64,000 nt of DNA from assembly GCF_004331345.1 (NCBI RefSeq), contig NZ_SJJZ01000004.1:62001-126000 (forward strand). Reading direction: 5' to 3'. Below, piece after piece: positions 1-8,173 of this stretch (positions are counted from its first letter, which is position 1; each line of letters opens with the position of its first letter). This stretch comes from Kribbella soli (GTDB lineage Bacteria > Actinomycetota > Actinomycetes > Propionibacteriales > Kribbellaceae). The notes below the pieces were generated by a model, which had not been told where the DNA came from, searched no databases, and worked only from the letters and a program-made list of their open reading frames with translations. The position numbers were made by a program, and so were the translations under genes.

Positions 1-593
1 TGCTGCCGATGAGTGACGACCGGATCGAGACCCACGTGGTGGTGGACGACCCGGAGCAGCCCGGGAAGCGCAAGGCCATTCATTTCCAGGAGTACTGGGT
101 CCGCTACCAGGCCGGGATCCCCGCACACCAGATCGTTGCCGTCGGCCAGGACAAGGCCAAGCCGGCACCCGGCGTACTGGAGGCGATCGCGGACTGCGAC
201 GTACTGATCGTGCCGCCGTCCAACCCGGTGGTCTCGGTCGGCACGATCCTCGGCGTCCCCGGGATCCGGGACGCGGTCCGGGAGACGCAGGCCCCGGTCA
301 TCGGGCTGTCGCCGATCATCGGCACCGGTCCGGTCCGTGGAATGGCGGACAAGGTGCTGGCCACCGTCGGTGTGGCCTCCACGGCGTCGGCCGTCGCCCG
401 GTACTACGGCTCCCGCACGTCCGGCGGCGTACTGGACGGCTGGCTGATCGACTCCTCCGACGCGATCCAGGCGGATTCGATCGCCGGGGCCGGAATTCAC
501 GTGCAGGCGGTGCCGTTGTGGATGACGGACGAGACCAAAACCGCCGCGATGGCTGACGCGGCACTGACCCTCGCGGAGGCCGTACGGCGATGA
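1..593 (+). CDS. fbiA: 2-phospho-L-lactate transferase, C-terminal part (5' truncated by window edge)
   Basis: FbiA/CofD transfers the phospholactyl (in actinobacteria phosphoenolpyruvyl) moiety to Fo in coenzyme F420 biosynthesis in the cytoplasm. The reading frame is open from base 3 and runs through an internal ATG at 9, so the gene begins outside the window. About 197 residues remain of a family length near 320-330. The segment LPMSDDRIETHV at the left edge matches the conserved CofD core, and DVLIVPPSNPVVSVGTIL is the typical substrate-site loop. The stop overlaps the fbiB start as ATGA at 590-593, so the two genes are translationally coupled, as in other actinobacterial F420 loci. Confidence 0.9.
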   Translation, partial: LPMSDDRIETHVVVDDPEQPGKRKAIHFQEYWVRYQAGIPAHQIVAVGQDKAKPAPGVLEAIADCDVLIVPPSNPVVSVGTILGVPGIRDAVRETQAPVIGLSPIIGTGPVRGMADKVLATVGVASTASAVARYYGSRTSGGVLDGWLIDSSDAIQADSIAGAGIHVQAVPLWMTDETKTAAMADAALTLAEAVRR

Positions 594-1564
594 GGAAGCA
601 CCTGGAGATCTTCCCGGTGACCGGACTGCCCGAGGTGGCGGCCGGTGACGACCTGGCCGCGCTGATCGCCGAAGGCACCGACCTGCGCGACGGCGACGTC
701 GTCTCGGTGACGTCGAAGATCGTCAGCAAGGCGGAGGGCCGGCTGACGAACGGCACCCGCCAGGAGGCGATCGACGCCGAGCTCGTGCGGGTCGTCGCGC
801 AACGCGGTGAGACCCGGATCGTGCAGACCCGGCACGGCCTGGTGATGGCCGCAGCGGGCACCGACACGTCGAACACGGCCCCCGGCACGGTCCTGTTGCT
901 CCCGGTCGACCCGGATGCGTCGGCCCGCGACCTGCGGACCGCCTTGAAGGAGAGGTACGACGTCAATGTCGGCATCGTCGTTACGGACACGCTCGGCCGC
1001 CCGTGGCGCAACGGTCAGACCGACCTGGCGATCGGCGCCGCCGGCGTCCGCGTCGTGGAGGACCTGCGCGGCACGACGGACAGCCACGGCAACGTCCTCG
1101 CGGTGACCGAGCCCGCGCTGGCCGACGAGATCGCCGGTGCCAGCGAGCTGGTCAAGGGCAAGGCGGACGGCGTGCCGGTCGCCGTACTGCGTGGGCTGGA
1201 GGATGCCGTGCTGCCGGTCGGTGAGCACGGGCCGGGCGCGCGGGCGCTGGTGCGGGACGCCGAGCACGACATGTTCAGCCTGGGAACGCGGGAGGCCGCG
1301 CGGGCCGCCGTACTCGATCGGCAACCGCCGTCCGGGCCACGTGAGGCGGATCCGGCGCTCTGGTCCGGGCTGCTGGCCGACCTGGACGGTGTTCGGCTCG
1401 AGGCGGCGGACAACGCTGTCACGGTGTTCGGCGACGAGCCGGTGACCGTCGGAATGGTCGCGGAGCGGCTGGCCGTCCTGCTGCACGCCGAGGGGTACGG
1501 CGTGGCGGTGCGTCCCGGACCGGGCAGTGAGGCGACGGTCACGTTCGGCTCACGGTCCCGATAG
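590..1564 (+). CDS. fbiB: coenzyme F420:L-glutamate ligase, CofE domain only (short FbiB)
   Basis: This enzyme adds L-glutamate residues to F420-0 using GTP. The 324-residue product begins directly with the CofE fold (FPVTGLPEV near residue 8, GDVVSVTSKIVSKAEGR near 35-51, DTLGRPWRNGQTDLAIG near 140-156, where the metal and GTP ligands lie). Mycobacterial FbiB has about 450 residues, with a C-terminal FMN-binding nitroreductase-fold domain. Here only about 80 residues follow the CofE domain and no nitroreductase motif is visible. The start is fixed by the ATGA overlap with fbiA. Identity of the ligase domain is firm; the missing second domain is noted in the findings. Confidence 0.9.
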   Translation: MRKHLEIFPVTGLPEVAAGDDLAALIAEGTDLRDGDVVSVTSKIVSKAEGRLTNGTRQEAIDAELVRVVAQRGETRIVQTRHGLVMAAAGTDTSNTAPGTVLLLPVDPDASARDLRTALKERYDVNVGIVVTDTLGRPWRNGQTDLAIGAAGVRVVEDLRGTTDSHGNVLAVTEPALADEIAGASELVKGKADGVPVAVLRGLEDAVLPVGEHGPGARALVRDAEHDMFSLGTREAARAAVLDRQPPSGPREADPALWSGLLADLDGVRLEAADNAVTVFGDEPVTVGMVAERLAVLLHAEGYGVAVRPGPGSEATVTFGSRSR

Positions 1565-1650
1565 TTTTCTAGGCAACTTCTCAGGGGCACCTCGTACACT
1601 GCCTTCGCACGGCGGCGCGGTGGCCGCCCCGATCCGGGAAGACCAACACT

Positions 1651-2367
1651 GTGGGTAAAGCGTCGTCGCAGAAACAGTCGCGCCGCGAGATGATCGAGAA
1701 AATGCAGCGCGAGCAGGCCCGCACGGACCGCCGCCGCACGATCCTCATCGTGGTGTGCTCCATCGTGGTCGGCCTGGCCATCATCGCCTACCCGGCGATC
1801 AAGCTGATCCAGGACTCCCGGACCAAGAACCAGGCCCTGACCGACTTCGGTGTCGCCGCGACCGCGGCCTCCTGCGACGCGGCCACCAACGACGTGGCCG
1901 GCGGTACCCAGGACCACCGGCCCGACGGCGAGAAGATCATGTACGCCGTCTCGCCGCCGTCCTCGGGCCCGCACTACGCGGTCTGGGCGCCGTTCGACAA
2001 GAAGTTCTACTCCGAGGGCGACCGTCCCCCGGTGGAGAACCTGGTGCACAACCTCGAGCACGGCTACACGATCCTCTGGTACCGGGACACGCTGCCGAAG
2101 GACCAGATCGACCAGATCGAGAAGATCGCCAAGTCGAAGCTGCCCGAGAGCTCGCTCAGCAAGTTCATCGCCGCCCCGTTCAAGCAGGACGATGGCAAGC
2201 CCTGGCCGGACGGCAAGAACCTCGCCTTCGCGCACTGGAGCGGCCCGGACTCCGCCCAGAAGTCCTTCGGCCACCGCCAGTTCTGCGGCTCGGTCAGCGG
2301 CGAGGCCCTGAAACAGTTCATGGAGAAGTACCCAGCCACCGACGCCCAGGAGCCGAACGGCGGCTGA
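1651..2367 (+). CDS. DUF3105 family membrane-anchored protein
   Basis: The 238-residue protein has a basic, charged N-terminus (residues 1-30), one transmembrane helix (about 31-53) and a large extracytoplasmic domain. The motifs SSGPHYAVWAPF and HNLEHGYTILWY are typical of DUF3105, a family of unknown function common in actinobacteria. GTG at 1651 is used as start; a weak purine stretch (GGGAAG) precedes it. It lies 86 bases after fbiB on the same strand, so it may be co-transcribed, but no role in F420 synthesis is known. It ends before a long inverted repeat that probably terminates it. Confidence 0.8.
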   Translation: MGKASSQKQSRREMIEKMQREQARTDRRRTILIVVCSIVVGLAIIAYPAIKLIQDSRTKNQALTDFGVAATAASCDAATNDVAGGTQDHRPDGEKIMYAVSPPSSGPHYAVWAPFDKKFYSEGDRPPVENLVHNLEHGYTILWYRDTLPKDQIDQIEKIAKSKLPESSLSKFIAAPFKQDDGKPWPDGKNLAFAHWSGPDSAQKSFGHRQFCGSVSGEALKQFMEKYPATDAQEPNGG

Positions 2368-2384
2368 CCCACACCCGACGCAGT

Positions 2385-2464
2385 CGAGGGGATATCCCTT
2401 CGCGTTGTGGGTTCTCCCTTGGTACACGAAGGGAGAACCCACAACACGAGCGGATATCCCCTCG
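2385..2464. terminator. nested inverted repeat between convergent genes, likely bidirectional terminator
   Basis: A perfect 17-bp stem (2404-2420 with 2429-2445, 8-base loop) lies inside a second 13-bp perfect pairing (2385-2397 with 2452-2464). A third, mutually exclusive hairpin pairs 2441-2450 with 2461-2470 (10 bp). The element fills the gap between the converging DUF3105 and manC genes, which fits a two-way terminator. No U-tract is evident. Confidence 0.75.
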
Positions 2465-2476
2465 TGTTGTGCTGGG

Positions 2477-3571
2477 TCAGATGTAGTTCGCGTGGTCGGA
2501 CTGGACTCGGGCTACCAGGTCTTTCACGCGTTCGCCGTCCGATAGCGGGCAGACCATGGTGACGTCCTGGGTGTGGACGATGATGTGGCTGCGGAGGCCT
2601 ACGGTGGCGACCAGGTGGTTCGGGTCGTCGGTGACGATGATGTTGTCGTGTGAGTCGAGCAGGCAGCTCAGCGTGACGCTGTCGGTGCGGTTGCCGTTCG
2701 CGTCGGCGTCGTACGTGTCGGCCAAAGCGGCCCACGAGCCGACGTCCAGCCAGTGCACCGGCATCGGCACGACGACCACGTCCGCGTCGACCTTGCCCTG
2801 GGACGCCGGCTCCATGACCGCGTAGTCGACGCTGATCTTGCGCAGATTCGGGTAGATCTCCGCGAGCGTCGCCTCCCGCTCCGGGGTGTCCCAGACCGCG
2901 GCGACCTCACGCAGCCGCGCGGCCGACTCGGGCAGCAGCGTGTCGAGCACGTTCAGCACCGTGGAGGCCTGCCACACGAACATCCCGGAGTTCCACCAGA
3001 ACCGCCCGGTCGCCAGGTACTCCTCGGCGGTCGCCCGGTCGGGCTTCTCCCGGAAGCGGTCCACGACGTACGCCGACGTACCCTCGATCGGCGCGCCGCG
3101 CTCGATGTAGCCGAGCCCGGTGTGCGGATGCGTCGGCTCGATCCCGAACGTCACCAGCGACCGGCCGCGCGCCTCCACGACCTCGAACCCCTGCTCGATC
3201 GCCTTCTGGAACTCGTCCTCGGGGCTGATCAGATGGTCCGACCCGACGAACGCAACGATCGCGTCCGGATCGTTCCGCGCAACCACAGCGGAGGCGAGAC
3301 CGACGGCGTTCGCGGTGTCCCGCCGCGCGGGCTCGCCGATGATGTTGTGGGGGCCGAGCTCCGGCAACTCCTTGCGCACCACGTCGGTGATCGCACCGAC
3401 GGTGCAGACGTAGATGTTCTCCGGATCGACCAGTCCCAGCAGGCGGTTGTACGCCACGCGCAGCAGCGACTGCCCCGCCGCCAGCGGCAGGACCTGCTTC
3501 GGCCTGTCGTCTCTGGACATCGGCCACAACCGCGTCCCTGAACCACCCGCCAGGATCACCACGTTTCGCAT
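2477..3571 (-). CDS. manC: mannose-1-phosphate guanylyltransferase (GDP-mannose pyrophosphorylase)
   Basis: It makes GDP-mannose from mannose-1-phosphate and GTP for glycan and lipoglycan synthesis. The 364-residue product opens with the nucleotidyltransferase signature LAGGSGTRLWPMSR (about 7-20), followed by RPKQ, with GSDHLI near 110 and FREKP near 173. It is the short form without a C-terminal phosphomannose isomerase/cupin domain. It starts 11 bases after the NAD kinase stop on the same strand, so the two are probably one transcript. The start ATG at 3571 directly precedes the family's invariant beginning. The gene ends at the long inverted repeat that separates it from DUF3105. Confidence 0.93.
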   Translation of the reverse strand: MRNVVILAGGSGTRLWPMSRDDRPKQVLPLAAGQSLLRVAYNRLLGLVDPENIYVCTVGAITDVVRKELPELGPHNIIGEPARRDTANAVGLASAVVARNDPDAIVAFVGSDHLISPEDEFQKAIEQGFEVVEARGRSLVTFGIEPTHPHTGLGYIERGAPIEGTSAYVVDRFREKPDRATAEEYLATGRFWWNSGMFVWQASTVLNVLDTLLPESAARLREVAAVWDTPEREATLAEIYPNLRKISVDYAVMEPASQGKVDADVVVVPMPVHWLDVGSWAALADTYDADANGNRTDSVTLSCLLDSHDNIIVTDDPNHLVATVGLRSHIIVHTQDVTMVCPLSDGERVKDLVARVQSDHANYI

Positions 3572-3582
3572 GAGGAGAGACC

Positions 3583-4650
3583 CTACCGGTCGTCACCAGG
3601 CGGCTGCGGAATCCGGAGGTGCTTGAGGTCCGGGGGTACGGGCGTGTCCGCAGGCTGCCAGAACAGCTCGGACTGTCCGTCGAGGGCCGTCGCGGGCGCG
3701 TCCGTGAGGTGGAAGCGGTCGCGCAGCCGTCCGTAGAAGTCCGTCGGACGCAGTCGTACCAACCGCAACCGTTGCGGGGACCCGTACACCCCGATCCAGT
3801 CCCCCGGATCGAGTACGCCGCGCAACTGCCCGTCGATACTGACCGCAGCCTGCCCCGAGTGCGGCAGCACCCGCAGCGCGATCGGCTCGTCCGGCGCCGC
3901 AATCACCGTGCGGTTGAAGGTCATGTGCGGTGCGACCGGAGTGAACACGATCGCCTCGGTGTTCGGCGACAGGATCGGCCCGCCGGCGGCGAAGCTGTAC
4001 GCCGTCGACCCGGTCGGCGTCGCGACGATCACCGCGTCGGCGGAGTAGGACGCCAGCAGCCGGCCGGACAGATACACCCCAAGTGCCACCTGGTGATCCC
4101 GCGCGAGCTTCTCGACCACGACGTCGTTCAACGCGGTCACGTCGAGCGCCATCCCCCAGCCGTCGCCCTCGGCCATCTCGTGCCGTACCGGCGGCGGAGG
4201 CAACGCCGGCCCGTGCCCGTACCGCAGCAGCGACTCGATCCCGCTCGGGATCTCCAACGGCCGCGACGCCCGCATCGTCAGCGTCATCCGTTCCTCGTAC
4301 GTCGCCCCGCCGTGATGCACCGCCTCGAGTGCCTCCTCGACGTCCTTGCACGCGACCTCGGTGAGGAAGCCGACCTTCCCGAGATCCACCCCGAGGACGG
4401 CGGCGTTGTTCTTCGCCGCGATCCGCGCACCGCGCAGGAACGTCCCGTCACCCCCGAGCGTGACCACGAGGTCCGGATCCCCGGCGTGATGCAGCTCATC
4501 GGTCCCGGTACGCCGTTCCTGGTCCGTCCACACGTCGATATCCGTGCATCCGATGCCATGATCCGCCGCCCACCGACGTACCGTCTCCGCGGTCTGAACC
4601 GCCACCGCACGCCCCTGATGCACCACAAGCCCAAGCCGCCGAACCGCCAC
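3583..4650 (-). CDS. nadK: NAD(+) kinase
   Basis: It phosphorylates NAD to NADP. The family motifs are present: GGDGT at residues 66-70, the N-D pair at 175-176 (LNDVVVEK) and GSTAYS at 214-219. The frame is open far upstream, but GTG at 4650 is chosen because it directly precedes the conserved start (MAVRRLGLVVHQGRA) and has an AGGAGG just upstream. At 355 residues it is longer than the usual 290-320. The extra length sits in a Pro-rich insertion around residues 135-165 and in the C-terminal tail. It is followed at 11 bases by manC. A second, housekeeping nadK elsewhere in the genome cannot be excluded. Confidence 0.85.
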   Translation of the reverse strand: MAVRRLGLVVHQGRAVAVQTAETVRRWAADHGIGCTDIDVWTDQERRTGTDELHHAGDPDLVVTLGGDGTFLRGARIAAKNNAAVLGVDLGKVGFLTEVACKDVEEALEAVHHGGATYEERMTLTMRASRPLEIPSGIESLLRYGHGPALPPPPVRHEMAEGDGWGMALDVTALNDVVVEKLARDHQVALGVYLSGRLLASYSADAVIVATPTGSTAYSFAAGGPILSPNTEAIVFTPVAPHMTFNRTVIAAPDEPIALRVLPHSGQAAVSIDGQLRGVLDPGDWIGVYGSPQRLRLVRLRPTDFYGRLRDRFHLTDAPATALDGQSELFWQPADTPVPPDLKHLRIPQPPGDDR

Positions 4651-4692
4651 AACCCCTCCTCGCCCTCGCCTACCCAACCGTAACCCGGCAAC

Positions 4693-4747
4693 TTTGAGCA
4701 CCCACCAACCATTCTGAGCGCCCCAAAACGGTTGGTGGGTGCCCAAA
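4693..4747. terminator. inverted repeat, probable terminator or attenuator
   Basis: A 13-bp perfect stem (4698-4710 with 4730-4742, 19-base loop) is extended past one mismatch by TTTG/CAAA (4693-4696 with 4744-4747). It lies downstream of the minus-strand DUF21/CBS pair and just upstream of the NAD kinase start, so it probably ends the former transcript. It could also act as a leader structure for nadK-manC. Confidence 0.55.
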
Positions 4748-4799
4748 GACGCCGGGACGGAGGGGTGGGTACGGCGGCGCGGCGCGGGCGGGGTGGGGG

Positions 4800-5879
4800 T
4801 TAGGTCGGTGGGGTGGGGCGGGTGGCGGTGATGATGGGGTCGGTTTCGTCGTCGAACTCGCCGATGACCTCTTCGAGGAGGTCCTCCAGGGCTACTACGC
4901 CGATCGCGGTGTTGCCGCCGCAGACGACTGCCAGTTGGGAGCGTTCGTCGCGCATGGTGCGGATCGCCTTGGCCACCGGCGTGTTGTCTCCGAGCTCGAG
5001 GGCCGCCGTCATCAGGTCCGACGCGCGGCTGGTGGTGTCGCCGGCGGTTGTCACGCGGGCCGCGTCGCGGACGTGCACGATGCCGCAGATCCCTGTGGAC
5101 CCGTCGGGACGCGGCCCGACGACCGCGAGGCGGGAGTGGCCCTCGCGGCGGCTGGTCAGCTCCACCTCGCGCGCCGACGCGGACGCCGGGACCGTGGACA
5201 GCCGGGCGATCGGCGTCATCACCTGGCCGACCGTGGTGTTCTGCAACGCGAGCATCGCGGTCAGCAGTTCGTGCTCGGGCTGTTCGAGGGTCCCGTGTTC
5301 GCGCGAGGACTCGATCAGCAGCCGCAGCTCGTCCGGGCCGTGCGCGTTGGCGATCTCGTTCTGCGGCGTCACACCGACCAGCCGGACGCACAGGTTCGCG
5401 ATCCAGTTGAGGACGCTCAGCAGCGGGCGGAAGACGTACGTGAAACCGCGGAACGGCAACGCCAGCACGAGCGCTGCGCGTTCGGGGTTGCTGATCGCCC
5501 ACGACTTCGGCGCCATCTCGCCGAGCAGGACGTGCAGCAGACCGATCCCGGCGACCGCGATGATCAGCGCGATCACATGCCCGACGCCTTCCGGGATGTG
5601 CGCCAACTCGAAGAGCGGATGCAGCAGGTGCGCGACGGCCGGCTCACTCAGCGAGCCGAGGCCCAGCGTGCACAAGGTGATCCCGAGCTGTGCGCCCGCG
5701 AGCATCAGCGACAGCTCGCTGACGCCGGCGATCGCGGCCCGGGCCGAGAGGCTGCCGGACGCCGCCGCCTCCTCGAGCCGGTGCCGTTTGGACGCGACGA
5801 GGGCGAACTCGGCGGCCACGAAGAACCCGTTCAACGCCAGCAGTACGGCGGAAATGATCAGAGCGAGCGTCGTACTCAC
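4800..5879 (-). CDS. DUF21/CBS-pair membrane protein (CNNM/HlyC family), short form
   Basis: The 359-residue protein has the DUF21 (CNNM) membrane domain in residues 1-190 (NGFFVAAEFALVASKRHRLE, LGEMAPKSWAISNPE) and a CBS-domain pair in about 205-340. It lacks the C-terminal CorC_HlyC domain of its neighbour. CNNM proteins are linked to Mg2+/Co2+ export, and the CBS pair may sense ATP-Mg. Its ATG overlaps the stop of the upstream paralogue as ATGA (5876-5879), so the pair is co-translated and may form heteromers. Substrate is inferred from family only. Confidence 0.85.
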   Translation of the reverse strand: MSTTLALIISAVLLALNGFFVAAEFALVASKRHRLEEAAASGSLSARAAIAGVSELSLMLAGAQLGITLCTLGLGSLSEPAVAHLLHPLFELAHIPEGVGHVIALIIAVAGIGLLHVLLGEMAPKSWAISNPERAALVLALPFRGFTYVFRPLLSVLNWIANLCVRLVGVTPQNEIANAHGPDELRLLIESSREHGTLEQPEHELLTAMLALQNTTVGQVMTPIARLSTVPASASAREVELTSRREGHSRLAVVGPRPDGSTGICGIVHVRDAARVTTAGDTTSRASDLMTAALELGDNTPVAKAIRTMRDERSQLAVVCGGNTAIGVVALEDLLEEVIGEFDDETDPIITATRPTPPT

Positions 5880-7213
5880 GCCACACGCTCCATCACGACG
5901 ATGCCCGGCACCCGGCGCTCGATGGTCTGCACCGTGAGCCGCACGTACTCAGGCGGAACCGGCCGCCCGTCATGGTCGATCCGGTGCGGCAGCTCGACAA
6001 CGAGCGAGTCACCGACATCGGGGATCCGGCCGAGCCGCGCCATCACCAGACCGGACACCGTCTCGTAGTCGTCGCTCTCCGGCAGTTGTACGCCGGTCAC
6101 CTCAGCGACCTCGTCGACCCGACGACGAGCAGGCACCACCCACGACCCGTCACCGCCCTGCACCAGCCCGGTCTCCGGCAGGTCGTCCTCGTCGCGGATC
6201 TCGCCGACCAGCTCCTCGGCGATGTCCTCCAGCGACACGATGCCCGCGAACCCGCCGTACTCGTCGACGACGATCGCGAGCTGCCGGCGCGCGACCCGGA
6301 GGCGATCGAGGACGGCGGGCAGCGGCAGCGTCGTCGGTACGGCGACCGGCTGCGACGCCAGCGAGCCGACGGCGATCGTCGCGCGGTCGGCCGGTTCGAG
6401 CTCGACCACCTCGCCGATCGCGACCACACCGATCACCTCGTCGACCGAGGCCCCGATCACCGGGAACCTGCTGTGCCCGGTGTCCTGCAGCTCGACGACC
6501 CGGGTCAGCGGCTCCTCGCGGTGCACGGTGACCACGTCGACCCGCGGCACCATCGCCTCGCCCGCGGTGCGGCCGCGGAAGTCGAGGCCGCGGTCCAGCA
6601 GCCGCATCGTGTCCTCGTCCAGCAGGCCCTGCTCGTACGACGTCTCGATGATCCGGTCGAGCTCCTGCGCGGTCGCTCCCTGCGGCAGTTCCTCGACCGG
6701 CTCGATGCCGACGCGGCGCAGGATCCGGTTCGACGCCGAGTCGAACAGGTGGATCAGCGGCCCGGCGATGGTCAGGTACAGCAGGGTCGACCGGGCCAGC
6801 CGGAGCGCGATCGCCTCGGCCTTCGCGATCGCCAGGTTCTTCGGCGCCAGCTCGCCGAGCACCATCTGGATGATCGTTGCCAACAGCAACGCGAGGATCA
6901 CCGAGACCGACACGCTCACCGCGTCCGGTACGCCGGCTGCGCCGAGCAGGTTCTCCAGACCCGCACCGAGGTACGGCTCGGCGAAGTACCCGGCGAGCAG
7001 CGCGGTGATGGTGATGCCGACCTGGGCGCCGGACAGGACGAACGACAACCGCGCGGTGACCTTCAGCGCTCGCGCGGCAGCCGCGTTACCGTCCGCAGCC
7101 AGCGTCCGCAGGCGGCTCCGGTCGACGGCGACGTACGAGAACTCCTGGGCGACGAAGTAACCAGTGGCAACGGTCAGCACCAGGATCAGGCCCAGGCCGG
7201 CCAGGATCAGCAT
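5876..7213 (-). CDS. CNNM/CorC-HlyC family membrane protein, full-length form
   Basis: The 445-residue protein has DUF21 in about 1-190 (FVAQEFSYVAVDRSRLR, LGELAPKNLAIAKAE), two CBS domains (about 215-340, with VVDEYGGFAGIVSLEDI) and a C-terminal CorC_HlyC domain (about 350-440, including GLVMARLGRIP). This is the standard architecture of the CNNM/CorC family, implicated in Mg2+/Co2+ efflux. It is first in a two-gene minus-strand unit with the shorter paralogue downstream. The start ATG at 7213 opens a hydrophobic helix, as usual for the family. Confidence 0.88.
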   Translation of the reverse strand: MLILAGLGLILVLTVATGYFVAQEFSYVAVDRSRLRTLAADGNAAAARALKVTARLSFVLSGAQVGITITALLAGYFAEPYLGAGLENLLGAAGVPDAVSVSVSVILALLLATIIQMVLGELAPKNLAIAKAEAIALRLARSTLLYLTIAGPLIHLFDSASNRILRRVGIEPVEELPQGATAQELDRIIETSYEQGLLDEDTMRLLDRGLDFRGRTAGEAMVPRVDVVTVHREEPLTRVVELQDTGHSRFPVIGASVDEVIGVVAIGEVVELEPADRATIAVGSLASQPVAVPTTLPLPAVLDRLRVARRQLAIVVDEYGGFAGIVSLEDIAEELVGEIRDEDDLPETGLVQGGDGSWVVPARRRVDEVAEVTGVQLPESDDYETVSGLVMARLGRIPDVGDSLVVELPHRIDHDGRPVPPEYVRLTVQTIERRVPGIVVMERVA

Positions 7214-7266
7214 GGGACGACCTTATGAGAACTCCAGCGACTACAGCACCGCGGGGTCCCGCGGGC

Positions 7267-8103
7267 TCACCGCGGAGCAGACGGCTTCCAAGCGAGCACT
7301 TGACCGTCGCGGATCAGCTCGCCGTACTGGGCCGGGTCGACGTGGTCGGCCAGGACCAGGTCGGCGATCGGTACGACGGCATCGGCCGGCGACTTCGCCT
7401 GGCTGAAGTCGTCGAACCACGGCCGGGACGCGCGGGTGTCGACGAGCCCCGGGCAGACGGACGCGACCAGGGTGCTCTCGGCGAGGTCCCGCTCCCGGCG
7501 CTCGGCCGCGACCGCGCGCACTGCGGCGACCTGCGCAACCTTCGACGGAAGGTTGATCCACTCCGGCCAGCCCTGCGTCTGCGCCGTCCCGTCGTGGACC
7601 GCCGTACGCCACTCCTCCACGACCTTCTCGACGTCCTCCAGCGAGGCCCCGTCGAACCGGCCCCACAGGTTCTCCGGCAGTTGCTCCAGCGTCCCCAGCG
7701 AACTGGCCACCACGATCAGCCGTCCCCCGGGCCGCAGGATCGGCCCGAAGGCCCGCAGCATGTACTGCGCACCGAGGTTCGCCACATCGACGAACTCGTC
7801 GACCTGTTCCACAGGCGTCGCCCCAGGCTCCAACGGCCCGACCGCGTTGGACACCACGATGTCCACGACACCCAGTTCGGCTGCCAACCGCCGTACGGCG
7901 TCGCCGTCGGTCACATCCAGCACGCGCCCTTCGACGCGCGCCTTTCCTTCCACTCGCGCTGCCGCAGCGGCGACCCGTTCCGGGTTCCTGCCGGTGAGCA
8001 GGACCAGGTCCTCGGGGTTCATCCGCTGTGCCAGCTCTTCCACCAGTGCATATCCGATGCCTTGATTGGCACCGGTGACCAAGGCGATGCGTTGTTCTGT
8101 CAT
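7267..8103 (-). CDS. SDR-family NAD(P)-binding protein, carbonyl-reductase-1-like, catalytic Tyr replaced
   Basis: The 278-residue Rossmann protein has TGANQGIG at 10-17, typical of carbonyl-reductase-like SDRs. In that subfamily the active site reads GW..Y-x-x-x-K. Here the corresponding segment is GWPEWINLPSK, giving Asn184 where Tyr is expected, with Lys188 and Ser134/135 retained. Either catalysis differs or the protein is regulatory. The frame extends upstream, but ATG at 8103 is chosen because it directly precedes the nucleotide-binding strand and has GGTGAAG upstream. It is divergent from the LysR gene 70 bases away, so it is the likely target of that regulator. Confidence 0.85.
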   Translation of the reverse strand: MTEQRIALVTGANQGIGYALVEELAQRMNPEDLVLLTGRNPERVAAAAARVEGKARVEGRVLDVTDGDAVRRLAAELGVVDIVVSNAVGPLEPGATPVEQVDEFVDVANLGAQYMLRAFGPILRPGGRLIVVASSLGTLEQLPENLWGRFDGASLEDVEKVVEEWRTAVHDGTAQTQGWPEWINLPSKVAQVAAVRAVAAERRERDLAESTLVASVCPGLVDTRASRPWFDDFSQAKSPADAVVPIADLVLADHVDPAQYGELIRDGQVLAWKPSAPR

Positions 8104-8148
8104 GTCTTCACCGTAGGTCCGTGACGTGTATGACTCCAACGAAAGTTC

Positions 8149-8165
8149 CGCACACGTGGTATGCG
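8149..8165. promoter_or_regulatory. candidate LysR-type operator in divergent intergenic region
   Basis: CGCA and TGCG half-sites (8149-8152 and 8162-8165) are separated by nine bases in the 70-base gap between the SDR gene and the divergent lysR gene. This is the usual location for a LysR autoregulatory site. The half-sites are short, so support is modest. Confidence 0.35.
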
Positions 8166-8173
8166 TAGATGTC

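Noticed and set aside
3583..5502. 639-residue minus-strand frame ending in NAD kinase
   Set aside because: Residues before GTG 4650 are low-complexity shadow of the DUF21/CBS gene; the kinase start has its own AGGAGG.
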